A stretch of 53,817 bases of DNA from Cupriavidus pauculus (GCF_002858765.1 NZ_PJRP01000006.1:257461-311277); one strand, 5' to 3'; positions 1 to 8,118 are shown, counted from the stretch's first letter. Notes: generated by a model from the sequence alone, not told the origin. Numbers and translations: made by a program.

Positions 1-93
1 CAATACATTCACTATTACAATCACGACCGCATCAAGCTCAAACTTAAAGGGCTGAGTCCCGTGAAGTACAGGACTCAGCCCTCTCTAGCCTAG
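1..93 (+). CDS. IS3-family transposase OrfB, C-terminal fragment
   Basis: The first 30 codons, open from the window edge to TAG at 91-93, encode a tail with YIHYYNHDRIKLKLKGLSP and ending KYRTQPSLA. This Y-N-x-x-R-x-K-x-x-L-x-x-LSP-x-x-Y pattern is the conserved C-terminal end of the DDE integrase-type transposase OrfB of IS3-family elements. Only the extreme C-terminus is here. The catalytic DDE residues and the frameshift site between orfA and orfB would lie upstream of the window. Whether the full gene is intact cannot be seen. Confidence 0.85.
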   Translation, partial: QYIHYYNHDRIKLKLKGLSPVKYRTQPSLA

Positions 94-127
94 CAAATCA
101 ACTGTCCAACTTTCTGGGGTCAGTTCA
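1..127 (+). mobile_element. IS3-family insertion sequence, 3' end only
   Basis: The window opens inside an insertion sequence. Positions 103-127 read TGTCCAAC followed by TTTCTGGGGTCAGTTCA, so the element's reverse strand begins TGAACTGACCCC, a terminal inverted repeat type known from IS3-family elements of the IS150 group. The transposase reading frame stops just before it. The left end lies outside the window, so target-site duplication and completeness cannot be judged. The right boundary at 127 is inferred from the terminal repeat. Confidence 0.8.
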
Positions 128-196
128 TGACTGGCGGCCTTCTTGTTGTTGTATCACGGTGTGATGCTTGCGGTGGACCGCAAGATCAGACGCGGA

Positions 197-847
197 TCAG
201 GCGTGAATGGCGGCAGGTTCCAGGTGCTTGCCTGTCAGGCTGGCCACGGCGATGGCCATGGCCTGTTCGCGCGCTTCGGCGGCGGCAGGAGCCGGCATGA
301 AGCGCTCGGGTTCGTCGCGTGCCAGGCGCTGCAGGTGACGCAGCTTGGCTTTCAGGCCAGGCTCCACGCGCGAGTCGGGCGTGACGGTGGACGGGCAGGC
401 CACGCCCAGGATGTCCAGCGCCTTGCGGAAGTTGTCCACGGTCAGGCCTTCAGCCGGATCGACCCGCACCAGACGGGCGCGTTGCGCTTCGGTGAACGAC
501 GATGCCGGAGCGGTCGACAGGATGACCCAGGCATTGGGTGCCGCGTGCTGGCCGAACCAGGCGTCGATTTCCGCGCCATGGCCGCCCGCCACGGGCGGCG
601 TCATGCCCTCCACCTGCAGGTCCAGTTGCTGGAAGATGGCGGCCGGCGTGCCACGGCGCCATGCGTCGGAGACCACCACGCGTGCCCCGGCGATACCGAA
701 AAGGCGGCGCAGGAAGCCCAGCGCGATAGGATCGAAAAACCTGACGTCACGCAGGGTCCCCGTGTTTGGCGTACCGCCCAGGCGGGCAGCGGAGCGGTCC
801 GAATACAGGACGCCGGGTACGTCCAGCATGATGAGGCGTTCAGTCAT
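197..847 (-). CDS. HAD-like domain protein
   Basis: A 216-residue protein. Near the N-terminus LDVPGVL (residues 8-14) looks like a HAD motif I in which the nucleophile Asp9 is kept but the usual second Asp (DxD) is Pro11. VVVSDAWRR around residue 60 resembles motif II (hydrophobic-S/T) of the HAD-18 / Swiss-Army-Knife RNA-repair-associated HAD families. No signal peptide is seen, so it should be cytoplasmic. Loss of the second Asp suggests altered or absent phosphatase activity. It is a single-gene unit with its promoter side facing 848-1232. The ATG at 847 follows a weak GAGA at short spacing. The family assignment is moderate and the substrate is unknown. Confidence 0.7.
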   Translation of the reverse strand: MTERLIMLDVPGVLYSDRSAARLGGTPNTGTLRDVRFFDPIALGFLRRLFGIAGARVVVSDAWRRGTPAAIFQQLDLQVEGMTPPVAGGHGAEIDAWFGQHAAPNAWVILSTAPASSFTEAQRARLVRVDPAEGLTVDNFRKALDILGVACPSTVTPDSRVEPGLKAKLRHLQRLARDEPERFMPAPAAAEAREQAMAIAVASLTGKHLEPAAIHA

Positions 848-1232
848 GATTTCTCGTGGTCAATCGGTGATGGGATGAATCAAGCGTATCCGGCTTTCGC
901 GTGGGAAAGTCGACACAAAGTGTGCGTAAGTGCAACAGTTGTGTAACTTTTACGCGTGACTCGTTAATGCCGGTTACTGCGTAAGTCCAAGTGTTTCTCG
1001 CGGACACACCTGCCGCGCCAGGCCTTGTTTTCCGGCCTGGTCCGCGTTGCGGATATCGCCGTAATGCACGCCTCAACGGGCGGTAGGCGAGGGAGGTTGA
1101 CAGGAATTTGAAAGGAAATGTTCGTCGCGTTGACACAGACCAGGCGATGTCCGAAAAACGGCCCCCGTTCGGGTGGAGAACCCTGGGGGCGGAACCTGAG
1201 GTGAAGCCGTACCTGTCGTCGGTCTTGTCCGG
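848..1232. other. Intergenic region without a recognisable gene
   Basis: About 385 bases between the HAD-like gene and the Cys-rich gene, both on the minus strand. Open frames here show no family motif and no ribosome binding site. The only structure I see is a modest inverted repeat, CCAGGCC (1018-1024) and GGCCTGG (1034-1040), with a 9-base loop and no U-tract. It probably carries the promoter of the HAD-like gene. Confidence 0.5.
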
Positions 1233-1442
1233 CTATTCCAACTGTTCCTTGCGCAATAACCGCATTTCAAAATGCTCGAAGGCGTACTGGCACGTGATGC
1301 TGCAGAAGAGGTCGGCCTGGCCGACGTGCTGCTCGCAGGCGTGGCAGGTGCCACAGGGCTTGAGCCGGGGCGCCCAGTCACGTCCGGCCGCCTCGAAATC
1401 CTCGTCGAACGACGCATCGTCATCCACTGCCTTGCGTAGCAT
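1233..1442 (-). CDS. Small Cys-rich (putative metal-binding) protein
   Basis: A 69-residue acidic protein with five cysteines in the order C30-x2-C33-x2-C36 and C47-x3-C51, followed by an amphipathic tail rich in R, E and K. The spacing resembles a small zinc-ribbon or TRASH-like knuckle, so metal binding is likely, but no named family is recognised. The start at 1442 is preferred over an upstream in-frame ATG at 1562 because GGAG sits 7 bases before it and the extra 40 residues are low-complexity. It may be a conserved hypothetical of Cupriavidus; function unknown. Confidence 0.65.
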   Translation of the reverse strand: MLRKAVDDDASFDEDFEAAGRDWAPRLKPCGTCHACEQHVGQADLFCSITCQYAFEHFEMRLLRKEQLE

Positions 1443-1621
1443 GTGTGTTCTCCGCTCTCTGTTCGCCTTGGTGTAGATCCATGTCGCGACCGGCCCGGCT
1501 GCGGCGACGGCGCGTACCGTCATGCTAGCGGCGCAGGACCTGCCGGCATATCGGATCTCCATGAATTACGGCGCTGCGGAACGAAGCTGAAGCCGGGCCC
1601 CGGTAATCCGGATGCCCGGCT

Positions 1622-1641
1622 GCCGCAACTGGCGTTGCGGC
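1622..1641. terminator. Hairpin downstream of the chemotaxis receptor gene
   Basis: A perfect 8-bp inverted repeat, GCCGCAAC (1622-1629) and GTTGCGGC (1634-1641), with a 4-base loop. It lies 22 bases after the stop codon of the minus-strand receptor gene. There is no U-tract on the minus strand, so this is at best a weak or Rho-assisted terminator. Confidence 0.4.
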
Positions 1642-1663
1642 GGTGCGGCGGCGCGGTAGCCGT

Positions 1664-3268
1664 TCAGAACTGAAAGCGCGCGACGTCCGTTTCCAGCGCG
1701 GCCGCCTGGTGGTCGAGCCGTGTCGCCTGGTCGCTCACCACGTCGACGAGCTTGGCGTTGTCGGCGCTGGTCTGCTCCAGGCGGCCCAGCGCATCGCCCA
1801 CGGTGCGGATGCCGCTGGCCTGCTCGTCGGCCAGCATGCGCAGTTCGGCGGCCAGTGTGTGGCTGTGCTGCACTGCGGCGTCGATGCCTGACATGGCAGA
1901 TTCCACGCGGTTGCTCAGGTCGGCGCCCCGGGCAATTTCGTTGGCGGCGTCGCCGATGATGCCGCCGATCTCGCGGGCAGCCGTGGCGCTACGCTGGGCC
2001 AAGGCGCGTACTTCCTGCGCGACCACGGCAAAACCGCGTCCCGCTTCGCCCGCCCGGGCTGCTTCCACGGCGGCATTGAGCGCGAGGATATTGGTTTGGA
2101 AGGCGATGCTCTCGATGACGGAGACGATCTCCGAGATATTGCGCGATTGCGCGTGGACGTTGGCCATGGCGCCGCTCATGTCGCGCACGGCGGCCATGCC
2201 GGCGCCGGTGGCTTCGCGTGCCCGGCTGGCCATTTCGCTCGATTCCTGCGCCTGCGCGTGGGCCTGCTGGACCAGCATCGTGAGCCGCGAGACATTCGCC
2301 GTGGCCTCGCCCAGCGCGGTGGCCTGCATGCCGGTGCGGGCTGCCAGTTCCTGGTTGCCACGCGCAATGCCGTCGCTGGCGCCCGAAATCTCGTGCGCAC
2401 ATAACTGGATCCGCGCCAGCACGCCTGCCAGTTGATCGCGCATGCCCGCCAGGTTGAACAGCAGGCTGCCGTCATCGCGCTCGCGCAAGACGATGCGCGC
2501 GGTGAGATCGCCGCCGGCAATGCGCGTGGCGATGGCCGCCGCGTCGCGCGGCTCGCCGCCCAGTTCGCGGGTCAGGCTGCGGGCGGCAATCCATGCCAGC
2601 AGTCCGGCCGCCGCGAGGCTGGCGGCCAGCAGCACACTCATCACCGTTTGCGCGGTCACCTGCGCCGTGGCCACGCCGGCTACCGTGTCGGCGGCCTGTT
2701 GCGCCAGCGCCGCGCGCGTGGTTTCCACCAGCGTGCCAAGCTTTTGTAGCCGTTCTCCGAGAAAGTGACCGTCGATGGAAACCGATGCGTCGAATTGCAG
2801 CGCGTCGAGCGGCTGCTTGCGAATCAGGTCGGCATACCTTGTCATCAGTTCGCCGGCTGCGGCGCGCTCGGCGAGCATGGCCTGGACCTTGCCCGGGGCG
2901 GCCCGGCGCATGCCATCGACCGCTGCGTCGAGTTGTTTCGATGCCAGCGCGATGTCATTGGCGGCGGTGTCCCGTTCGGCCGAACTGGTGGCCAGCGTGA
3001 GGGCCAGTTGCGCGCGGCCGAGCAAGGCCAGCGATGCCTGCGCGCGCTCGGCGGCGATGGCGCCGCGCATGTCGCGCTGGTACAGCTTGTCGGTATCGCG
3101 CTTGAGGTCGATCAGATTGAAGATGCCGGTGAGCCCGACAATCGCGCCAAACGCGTAGATCAGGGCAAACGCCGCAGACAGGCGCACGACCAGCGGCAGC
3201 CCCGCCAGTCCTTGCCAGATGGATTGGCCGCGTTGTCCCGGCAATCCCAGCTTGATGGCTTGCAACAC
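1664..3268 (-). CDS. Methyl-accepting chemotaxis protein
   Basis: Inner-membrane chemoreceptor of 534 residues. TM1 lies at about residues 25-47 ([20 protein letters not shown]), then a periplasmic helical sensor region of the four-helix-bundle type, TM2 near 210-230, a HAMP domain (GGDLTARI) and a C-terminal signalling domain with the hairpin region [20 protein letters not shown] and [12 protein letters not shown] that contacts CheA/CheW. It ends DVARFQF, with no NWETF-type CheR/CheB tether. The GTG at 3268 is chosen because AAGGAG (3275-3280) sits 6 bases upstream; the longer open frame adds 60 residues unlike any receptor N-terminus. The ligand is unknown. No che genes are nearby, so it is an orphan receptor. 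Confidence 0.93.
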   Translation of the reverse strand: MLQAIKLGLPGQRGQSIWQGLAGLPLVVRLSAAFALIYAFGAIVGLTGIFNLIDLKRDTDKLYQRDMRGAIAAERAQASLALLGRAQLALTLATSSAERDTAANDIALASKQLDAAVDGMRRAAPGKVQAMLAERAAAGELMTRYADLIRKQPLDALQFDASVSIDGHFLGERLQKLGTLVETTRAALAQQAADTVAGVATAQVTAQTVMSVLLAASLAAAGLLAWIAARSLTRELGGEPRDAAAIATRIAGGDLTARIVLRERDDGSLLFNLAGMRDQLAGVLARIQLCAHEISGASDGIARGNQELAARTGMQATALGEATANVSRLTMLVQQAHAQAQESSEMASRAREATGAGMAAVRDMSGAMANVHAQSRNISEIVSVIESIAFQTNILALNAAVEAARAGEAGRGFAVVAQEVRALAQRSATAAREIGGIIGDAANEIARGADLSNRVESAMSGIDAAVQHSHTLAAELRMLADEQASGIRTVGDALGRLEQTSADNAKLVDVVSDQATRLDHQAAALETDVARFQF

Positions 3269-3578
3269 TACGAACTCCTTCGGGGCGATGCCCCGCCATG
3301 CCATGACCCTCGCAGTGCAGCAGGCCGGCCTCTCGGCGATCGTGTCGTCAGCGACCCGTTGCGGGGCCTGGTCGTGTTGCAGTGCGGCGTGATCGTCGGA
3401 CACCCATGTGACGGCTGCGTGACAAAAGGCATGTGGCGCGCTTGTCATACGGGTGACACATAACTGTCATGCAATGGCGCGCGCTGCATATGTGCCTGAA
3501 TTGCAAAGTCGTGCTCAAGATTTGCTTGTGGCCGGCCGTCAACAAGCAGGTGGCCTGCCATACGTCTGAATTTGCTCC
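3269..3578. promoter_or_regulatory. Divergent intergenic region with phased TGTCA/TGACA half-sites
   Basis: About 310 bases between the divergent receptor and EAL genes. No gene is seen. It holds TGTCA at 3443-3447, TGACA at 3454-3458 and TGTCA at 3465-3469, exactly 11 bases apart, so adjacent pairs form palindromes with 6-base spacers. A further TGACA lies at 3420-3424. One-helical-turn phasing suggests a regulator binding site serving one or both genes. The regulator is not identifiable. Confidence 0.4.
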
Positions 3579-5411
3579 ATGTTTACCGTTGCCCCCGATC
3601 TGTCTGCGGCCCGAGAGGCCGTACGACCGCCACCGCTTCATGCGGTGTTTCAGCCTATCGTGACGCTGGCAAGCGGCGAGATCCTGGGATACGAGGCACT
3701 GATTCGCGGGCCGGCGGGTTCGCCGCACGCGTCACCCGATGCGCTGTTCCGCATGGCGCAGGAGACCGGCACCACCATCGGGCTCGAAATGACGGCGGCG
3801 CGCACCGCGTTGGCGTCGTGGGCGGCCCTGGGTCTGGCCGGCAAGCTCTTCCTGAACTTCAGCCCGCTGACGCTGCGGCATCTGCTCGACCATCGCGGTC
3901 GCGCCATGACGGCGTTGCTGGGACTGGACGGTGCGCAAGGCACGGGCGCCCGGATCGCACCGTCGCGCGTGGTCATCGAGGTCACCGAGCAAACGGCCGT
4001 GGGGGACGCCGCCAGCTTTGCGAACGTCGTGGCCGTGTTGACGGAACTGGGCGTGCAGTACGCGCTCGACGACTTTGGCACGGGCCATGCCAACCTGGAC
4101 CGCCTGGCCGAGCTGACACCGCAGTTCATCAAGATCGACAAATCGCTGGTGCGCGGCATCCATGCCAGTTCCCGCAGGCTCGAAGTACTGCGCGCGATCC
4201 TGAGCCTGATGCATGCGCTCGGTGGCCGGGTGATTGCCGAGGGCATCGAGACCGCAGAGGAACTGGCACTGGTCAGGGATCTGGGCGTGGCTGCGGGACA
4301 GGGCTACTTCCTGGGCCGTCCCGCCGCCCATCCCCCTGCCGAAATCACGTCAGAGGTGCGTACGTTGCTGGCGTCGCGGCAGATCGCGGTGTTTCCGCAA
4401 ACGCTGCGGACGGGCTGGTCGGGCATGACGGCGGGCAAGCTGCTGCGGCCGATGCCGGCCGTCAATACCGAGACGTCGAACAACGACGTGCTGGCGCGGT
4501 TCCATGAGCAAGGCGATCTGCATGCGGTGGCCGTGGTCGACAACGCCCTGCGACCGATCGGCCTGATCAACCGGCAGACGCTGATCGATCGCTACGCCAC
4601 GCCGTTTCATCGTGAGTTGTACGGCCGCAAGGCCTGCATCACGCTGGCCAATCCGCAGCCAGTCTGTTTCGACCGGCGCACCACGCTGGAAGAAATGGCC
4701 GAGCACGTTGCGGGCGAACCGACCCGCGCGCTGGCGGATGGCTTCGTGATTACCGACGAGGGGCGCTATGTCGGGCTGGGCACGGGCGCCGACCTGCTGC
4801 GCGCGATTACCGACGTGCGCATGGAAGCCGCGCGCTATGCCAATCCGCTGACCTTCCTGCCCGGCAACATCCTGCTGAACCAGCATATCGACCGACTGAT
4901 CGAGGCGCGCAGTCCGTTTCATGCCTGCTATGCAGATCTGAACCACTTCAAGTCCTTCAACGACCACTATGGCTACTGGAAGGGCGACGAACTGCTGAAG
5001 GGCGCCGCGGCCATCCTGGCGCAGGCCTGCGATCCGGCCCGCGATTTCCTGGGCCATATCGGTGGCGATGACTATCTGGTGCTGTTTCAGGGAGACGGTT
5101 GGGAGTCGCGCATCCACGACGCAATGACCCGCTTCAATGACGGCGCCCTGGCCATGTATGCGGCGGCTGACCGCGTAGCCGGTGGCATTTGGGCGGAAGA
5201 TCGCCACGGGCGCCCCATGTTCTTTCCGCCAGTGACGATGGCTGTCGGCGCGGTGCGCGTGAGCGCCGACGCGATGGCCTCGTGGCGGCTTGGCAGCCAG
5301 CATGTAGGCGCTGCTGCGGCCGTGGCCAAGCGCAGGGCGAAGGGCGTGGCGCAGGGCGTGGTGTGTATCGACATTGCCGACCTGGCCGCGCGCGGCGAAC
5401 TGGACAGCTAG
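3579..5411 (+). CDS. EAL-CBS-GGDEF c-di-GMP signalling protein (likely phosphodiesterase)
   Basis: A 610-residue cytoplasmic protein with an N-terminal EAL domain, a central CBS-pair region (about 290-410) and a C-terminal GGDEF domain. The EAL catalytic set appears complete: E39 of GYEALIRGP, N93 of NFSP, E134, D164-D165 of LDDFGTGH, K185, E221/E224 of AEGIET and Q241 of GQGYFLGRP. The GGDEF motif is GGDDY (495-499), a departure from GG(D/E)EF, although the upstream D-x-N-x-FK-x-x-N nucleotide-binding pattern is kept. I infer a c-di-GMP phosphodiesterase regulated by nucleotide binding to the CBS and/or degenerate GGDEF parts. It is divergent from the chemoreceptor and convergent with the response regulator gene (4-base gap). 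Confidence 0.93.
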   Translation: MFTVAPDLSAAREAVRPPPLHAVFQPIVTLASGEILGYEALIRGPAGSPHASPDALFRMAQETGTTIGLEMTAARTALASWAALGLAGKLFLNFSPLTLRHLLDHRGRAMTALLGLDGAQGTGARIAPSRVVIEVTEQTAVGDAASFANVVAVLTELGVQYALDDFGTGHANLDRLAELTPQFIKIDKSLVRGIHASSRRLEVLRAILSLMHALGGRVIAEGIETAEELALVRDLGVAAGQGYFLGRPAAHPPAEITSEVRTLLASRQIAVFPQTLRTGWSGMTAGKLLRPMPAVNTETSNNDVLARFHEQGDLHAVAVVDNALRPIGLINRQTLIDRYATPFHRELYGRKACITLANPQPVCFDRRTTLEEMAEHVAGEPTRALADGFVITDEGRYVGLGTGADLLRAITDVRMEAARYANPLTFLPGNILLNQHIDRLIEARSPFHACYADLNHFKSFNDHYGYWKGDELLKGAAAILAQACDPARDFLGHIGGDDYLVLFQGDGWESRIHDAMTRFNDGALAMYAAADRVAGGIWAEDRHGRPMFFPPVTMAVGAVRVSADAMASWRLGSQHVGAAAAVAKRRAKGVAQGVVCIDIADLAARGELDS

Positions 5412-5415
5412 CGCG

Positions 5416-6189
5416 CTAGTAGTCGGCCAGTGCGCCGTTGCCGGCGAGTCCGGGCCGGCGATGAGCCGTCAGTTCGGCGCGTGCCGCGCTGTCGAGGATG
5501 TCGAGCCGGTAGCCCTGCGCGTATACCACGGTGATCGTCACGCCATTCTCCGCACAGAGATTGAGCGTGCGGCGCATGCGCGAGACCAGCCCGGCCAGCG
5601 CCCGCGACGAGTGTGGCAGCGTGTGTCCCCAGATGGTGTTTTCGATGCGCTGCGTGGCCAGGATGCGCCCGGCATTGGCGAACATCAGCATGGCCAGGTC
5701 GAATTCCTTCGGCGTCATCGGTATACGTTGCCCATGCAGCGTGGCAAATCGGCCAGGGTTGTTGAGTTCGTAGGGGCCGGCGCGCAGCGGCATGCTGGCG
5801 TTGAGCCGGGTGCCGGCCATGCGCCGCCGCAACGCGGCAATGCGCGCCAGCAGCACCCGGGCGTTCAGCGGCCGCACGATGTAGTCGTCGGCGCCGGCGT
5901 CCAGCGCTTCCACCATGTCGTCGTCGCTGCTTTCGTTCGAGACCATCACGATGGGGACGTCGCGATGGCGCACGGCACGCACCGCGCGGATGACGTCGAT
6001 GGCGGAAATGTCGGGCAGGTCGCGGTCAATGAGCAGCATGTCGTAGCTGTCGTGACCCAGGCCGTGGATCAGGTCGCGGCCGGCCTGAAAGAGGTTGCAT
6101 TGGAACCCTGCAATGGAGAGCAGCTCCTGCAGGGGATGGAGAGACGAGTTGCGGCTGGCCAGCAGCGCAATATTGGATTGGGCATTCAT
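5416..6189 (-). CDS. OmpR-family response regulator with atypical receiver
   Basis: A 257-residue regulator with a receiver domain (1-120) and a C-terminal winged-helix DNA-binding domain (about 135-232: MTPKEFDLAMLMFANAGR, SRALAGLVSRMRR, VYAQGYRL). The phospho-acceptor position is Asp55 in LLIDRDLPD, but the acidic pair normally near residues 8-13 is absent (IALLASRN) and the conserved Lys is Arg106 (DDYIVRP). Mg-dependent phosphorylation is therefore doubtful, and the protein may work without a kinase. No histidine kinase gene is adjacent, so it is an orphan. The promoter region upstream (6190-6558) is shared with cls and carries an inverted pair of DnaA-box sequences. Confidence 0.9.
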   Translation of the reverse strand: MNAQSNIALLASRNSSLHPLQELLSIAGFQCNLFQAGRDLIHGLGHDSYDMLLIDRDLPDISAIDVIRAVRAVRHRDVPIVMVSNESSDDDMVEALDAGADDYIVRPLNARVLLARIAALRRRMAGTRLNASMPLRAGPYELNNPGRFATLHGQRIPMTPKEFDLAMLMFANAGRILATQRIENTIWGHTLPHSSRALAGLVSRMRRTLNLCAENGVTITVVYAQGYRLDILDSAARAELTAHRRPGLAGNGALADY

Positions 6190-6558
6190 ACGACACTATC
6201 GAACAGGCGAAATTCATTGAATCGGGCAAACACGGTGCAGCCTATCGGCCGGGCCCAGGTCCAACAATCGGCGTTCCTTTAAATCGGGAGGCGTGTCGCG
6301 CGTGCCGACCGGTTGTTGCGTACCCGCATCGTTATCCACAGATTTTGTGGATAACCGGGGCAGGGACGGGCGGTACGGTGCGGCGGGGCGGGTACCGGAT
6401 CGGCGTGACTAAAAATTAAGCAGAGGGGCCGGGGCATCCCGCAGCAAGGGGGGGCGCGGACCGCTGGATCGGCGGCTGCGATATCGGGCTGCGCCAAAGT
6501 GACCTGCTATGCCAGAATACGGCTCATCGAATCCGGGCCGCTCAGGGTGCCAGTGCCT
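6190..6558. other. Divergent intergenic region between regulator and cls genes
   Basis: About 370 bases without a coding region I can support. It holds the DnaA-box pair at 6331-6355, an 11-bp palindrome ATTCATTGAAT at 6212-6222 just upstream of the regulator start, and otherwise GC-rich sequence. Promoters for both divergent genes should lie here, but I cannot place a convincing -35/-10 pair. Confidence 0.5.
6331..6355. promoter_or_regulatory. Inverted pair of consensus DnaA boxes
   Basis: GTTATCCACA (6331-6340) and its exact reverse complement TGTGGATAAC (6346-6355) are separated by 5 bases. Each arm contains TTATCCACA, the strict DnaA-box consensus. This gives two head-to-head boxes in the regulator/cls divergent promoter region. 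It may be a DnaA-controlled promoter or a DnaA-titration site. The same sequence could form a 10-bp stem in RNA, but no U-tract follows it. Confidence 0.6.
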
Positions 6559-7992
6559 ATGTTCAGTCCCAGCGTGATTGCCGCGGTTGTCCTCGCGTTC
6601 CACCTCGTCGGAATCATCGCGGCGCTGCATGCCGTGATGACCGTGCGCACGGCGCCGGGCGCCATTGCGTGGGCGGGGTCGCTGGTGATGATGCCCTACT
6701 TCACGATTGTTCCGTATCTGATCTTCGGGCGCAGCCGCTTTGCGGGCTATGTCAACGCGCGCCGGTTCAACAACGACCGCCTGCGCGAGATCCGCCATGG
6801 CATGACGGCGAAGGACCGCGAGGCCCTGGCCGCCAGCGTGATGCTGCAGCCCGAGCAGGCCTGCATGCGGGCGCTGCCCAGCCTGACCGGCGTGCCGTGC
6901 CTGATGAATAACGATGTGCGGCTGCTGGTTAACGGCGACGCCACCTTCGAGGCCATCTTTGCCGCCATCGACGCGGCCACCCAGCAGGTGCTGGTGCAGT
7001 TTTTCATCGTGCATGACGACGAACTGGGGCGCGCCCTGCAACAGCGCCTCTGCGAGCGGGCGCGTGCCGGCGTCAGGGTCTATTTCCTCTACGACAGTAT
7101 AGGTTGCCATGCGCTGGGGCGTGGCTACGTGCGCGTGCTGCAGCAGGCCGGTGTGGAAGCGCGACCATTTTCCACGCATCCCGGCTTTGTCAATCGCTTC
7201 CAGCTTAATTTTCGCAACCATCGCAAGCTCGTGGTTGTCGATGGTGCGCAGGCCTTCGTGGGCGGGCACAACGTCGGCAACGAGTACCTGGGCCGCCGGC
7301 CGCCGCTGGCGCCGTGGCGCGATACGCATATCGCCATCCGGGGCGCGGCGGTGCTGGACCTGCAGATGGCCTTTGCCGAGGACTGGTACTGGGCCGCGCG
7401 CGAGGTGCCATACCTGATGACGCCGCCTTCCGGCTACGTGGGCGACATGGTGTGCCAGGTCGTGCCGTCGGGCCCGGCCGATGCGCAGGAAACCTGCTCG
7501 CTGTTCTTCGTCGAGGCCATCCAGTCCGCCACGCGCCGGCTCTGGATGACGTCGCCATACTTCGTGCCTGACGAAGCCGTGTTCGCGATGTTGCGGCTGG
7601 CGGTGCTGCGTGGGGTGGACGTCCGTATCCTGATTCCGTCGCGCCCCGATCACAAGGTGGTCTACGGCGCGTCCACCATCTATGCGTACCAGGCCATTCG
7701 CGCAGGCGTGAAGATCTATCGCTACCAGCCCGGCTTTCTGCACCAGAAGGTGATCCTGATCGACGACGAGGCCGCCGCCGTGGGCACCGCCAACCTGGAC
7801 AACCGGTCCTTCCGCCTGAATTTCGAGTTGATGGTGATGACGGCGCATCCGGCCTTCGCGGCGGACGTGGCGCGCATGCTCGAAGCCGATTTCGCGCAGG
7901 CGCGGCAGATCGGGCCGAACGATTTCCTGGGCTCGCCCGCCATCCTGCGCGTGGCCATGCACGTGGCCAAGCTGTTCGCGCCCATTCTGTAA
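6559..7992 (+). CDS. cls: Cardiolipin synthase
   Basis: A 477-residue inner-membrane phospholipase-D-superfamily enzyme that joins two phosphatidylglycerol molecules to give cardiolipin and glycerol. Two N-terminal membrane segments (about residues 3-30 and 35-60, with PYFTIVPYLIFGRSRF) precede two HKD motifs: HRKLVVVDGAQAFVGGHN and HQKVILIDDEAAAVGTANLD. Length fits the ClsA type (about 480). The ATG at 6559 is preferred over a GTG 60 bases upstream because it gives the usual MFSPSV...AF membrane start; the ribosome binding site is weak (AGGG at long spacing). It is transcribed alone, divergent from the atypical response regulator. Confidence 0.95.
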   Translation: MFSPSVIAAVVLAFHLVGIIAALHAVMTVRTAPGAIAWAGSLVMMPYFTIVPYLIFGRSRFAGYVNARRFNNDRLREIRHGMTAKDREALAASVMLQPEQACMRALPSLTGVPCLMNNDVRLLVNGDATFEAIFAAIDAATQQVLVQFFIVHDDELGRALQQRLCERARAGVRVYFLYDSIGCHALGRGYVRVLQQAGVEARPFSTHPGFVNRFQLNFRNHRKLVVVDGAQAFVGGHNVGNEYLGRRPPLAPWRDTHIAIRGAAVLDLQMAFAEDWYWAAREVPYLMTPPSGYVGDMVCQVVPSGPADAQETCSLFFVEAIQSATRRLWMTSPYFVPDEAVFAMLRLAVLRGVDVRILIPSRPDHKVVYGASTIYAYQAIRAGVKIYRYQPGFLHQKVILIDDEAAAVGTANLDNRSFRLNFELMVMTAHPAFAADVARMLEADFAQARQIGPNDFLGSPAILRVAMHVAKLFAPIL

Positions 7993-8063
7993 TCACATTT
8001 TCCGCTGCGCCGTTCTGTCCACATCGGTCGCCAATGGCGTGTCAGGCACTGGCAGGATTTGTG

Positions 8064-8118
8064 TACACTGTCTACTATGAAAAGAAATGGCGTGGACATC
8101 GTCCACATGGGAGATGAC
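8064..8118 (+). promoter_or_regulatory. Leader of the TetR-family gene with palindromes
   Basis: The leader contains TACACT/TACTAT -10-like hexamers (8064-8078) and, 12 bases before the start codon, a palindrome GTGGAC-ATC-GTCCAC (8092-8106). TetR-family genes are commonly autoregulated through such palindromes, so this is a candidate operator. No good -35 is seen. Confidence 0.35.

Noticed and set aside
848..1232. Short open frames in the gap after the HAD-like gene
   Set aside because: No ribosome binding site, no motif, and codon content unlike neighbouring genes.
2432..3463. Long plus-strand open frames opposite the chemoreceptor gene
   Set aside because: They mirror the receptor's codons in a GC-rich sequence, have no ribosome binding site and show no family motif; the receptor on the minus strand is unmistakable.
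6331..6355. Intrinsic terminator
   Set aside because: The inverted repeat lacks a T-run on either side and lies between divergent gene starts, where a terminator is not expected; each arm contains the exact DnaA-box consensus.
6409..7962. A 517-codon minus-strand open frame opposite cls
   Set aside because: Antisense of the HKD-containing synthase, with no recognisable domain and no start signal.
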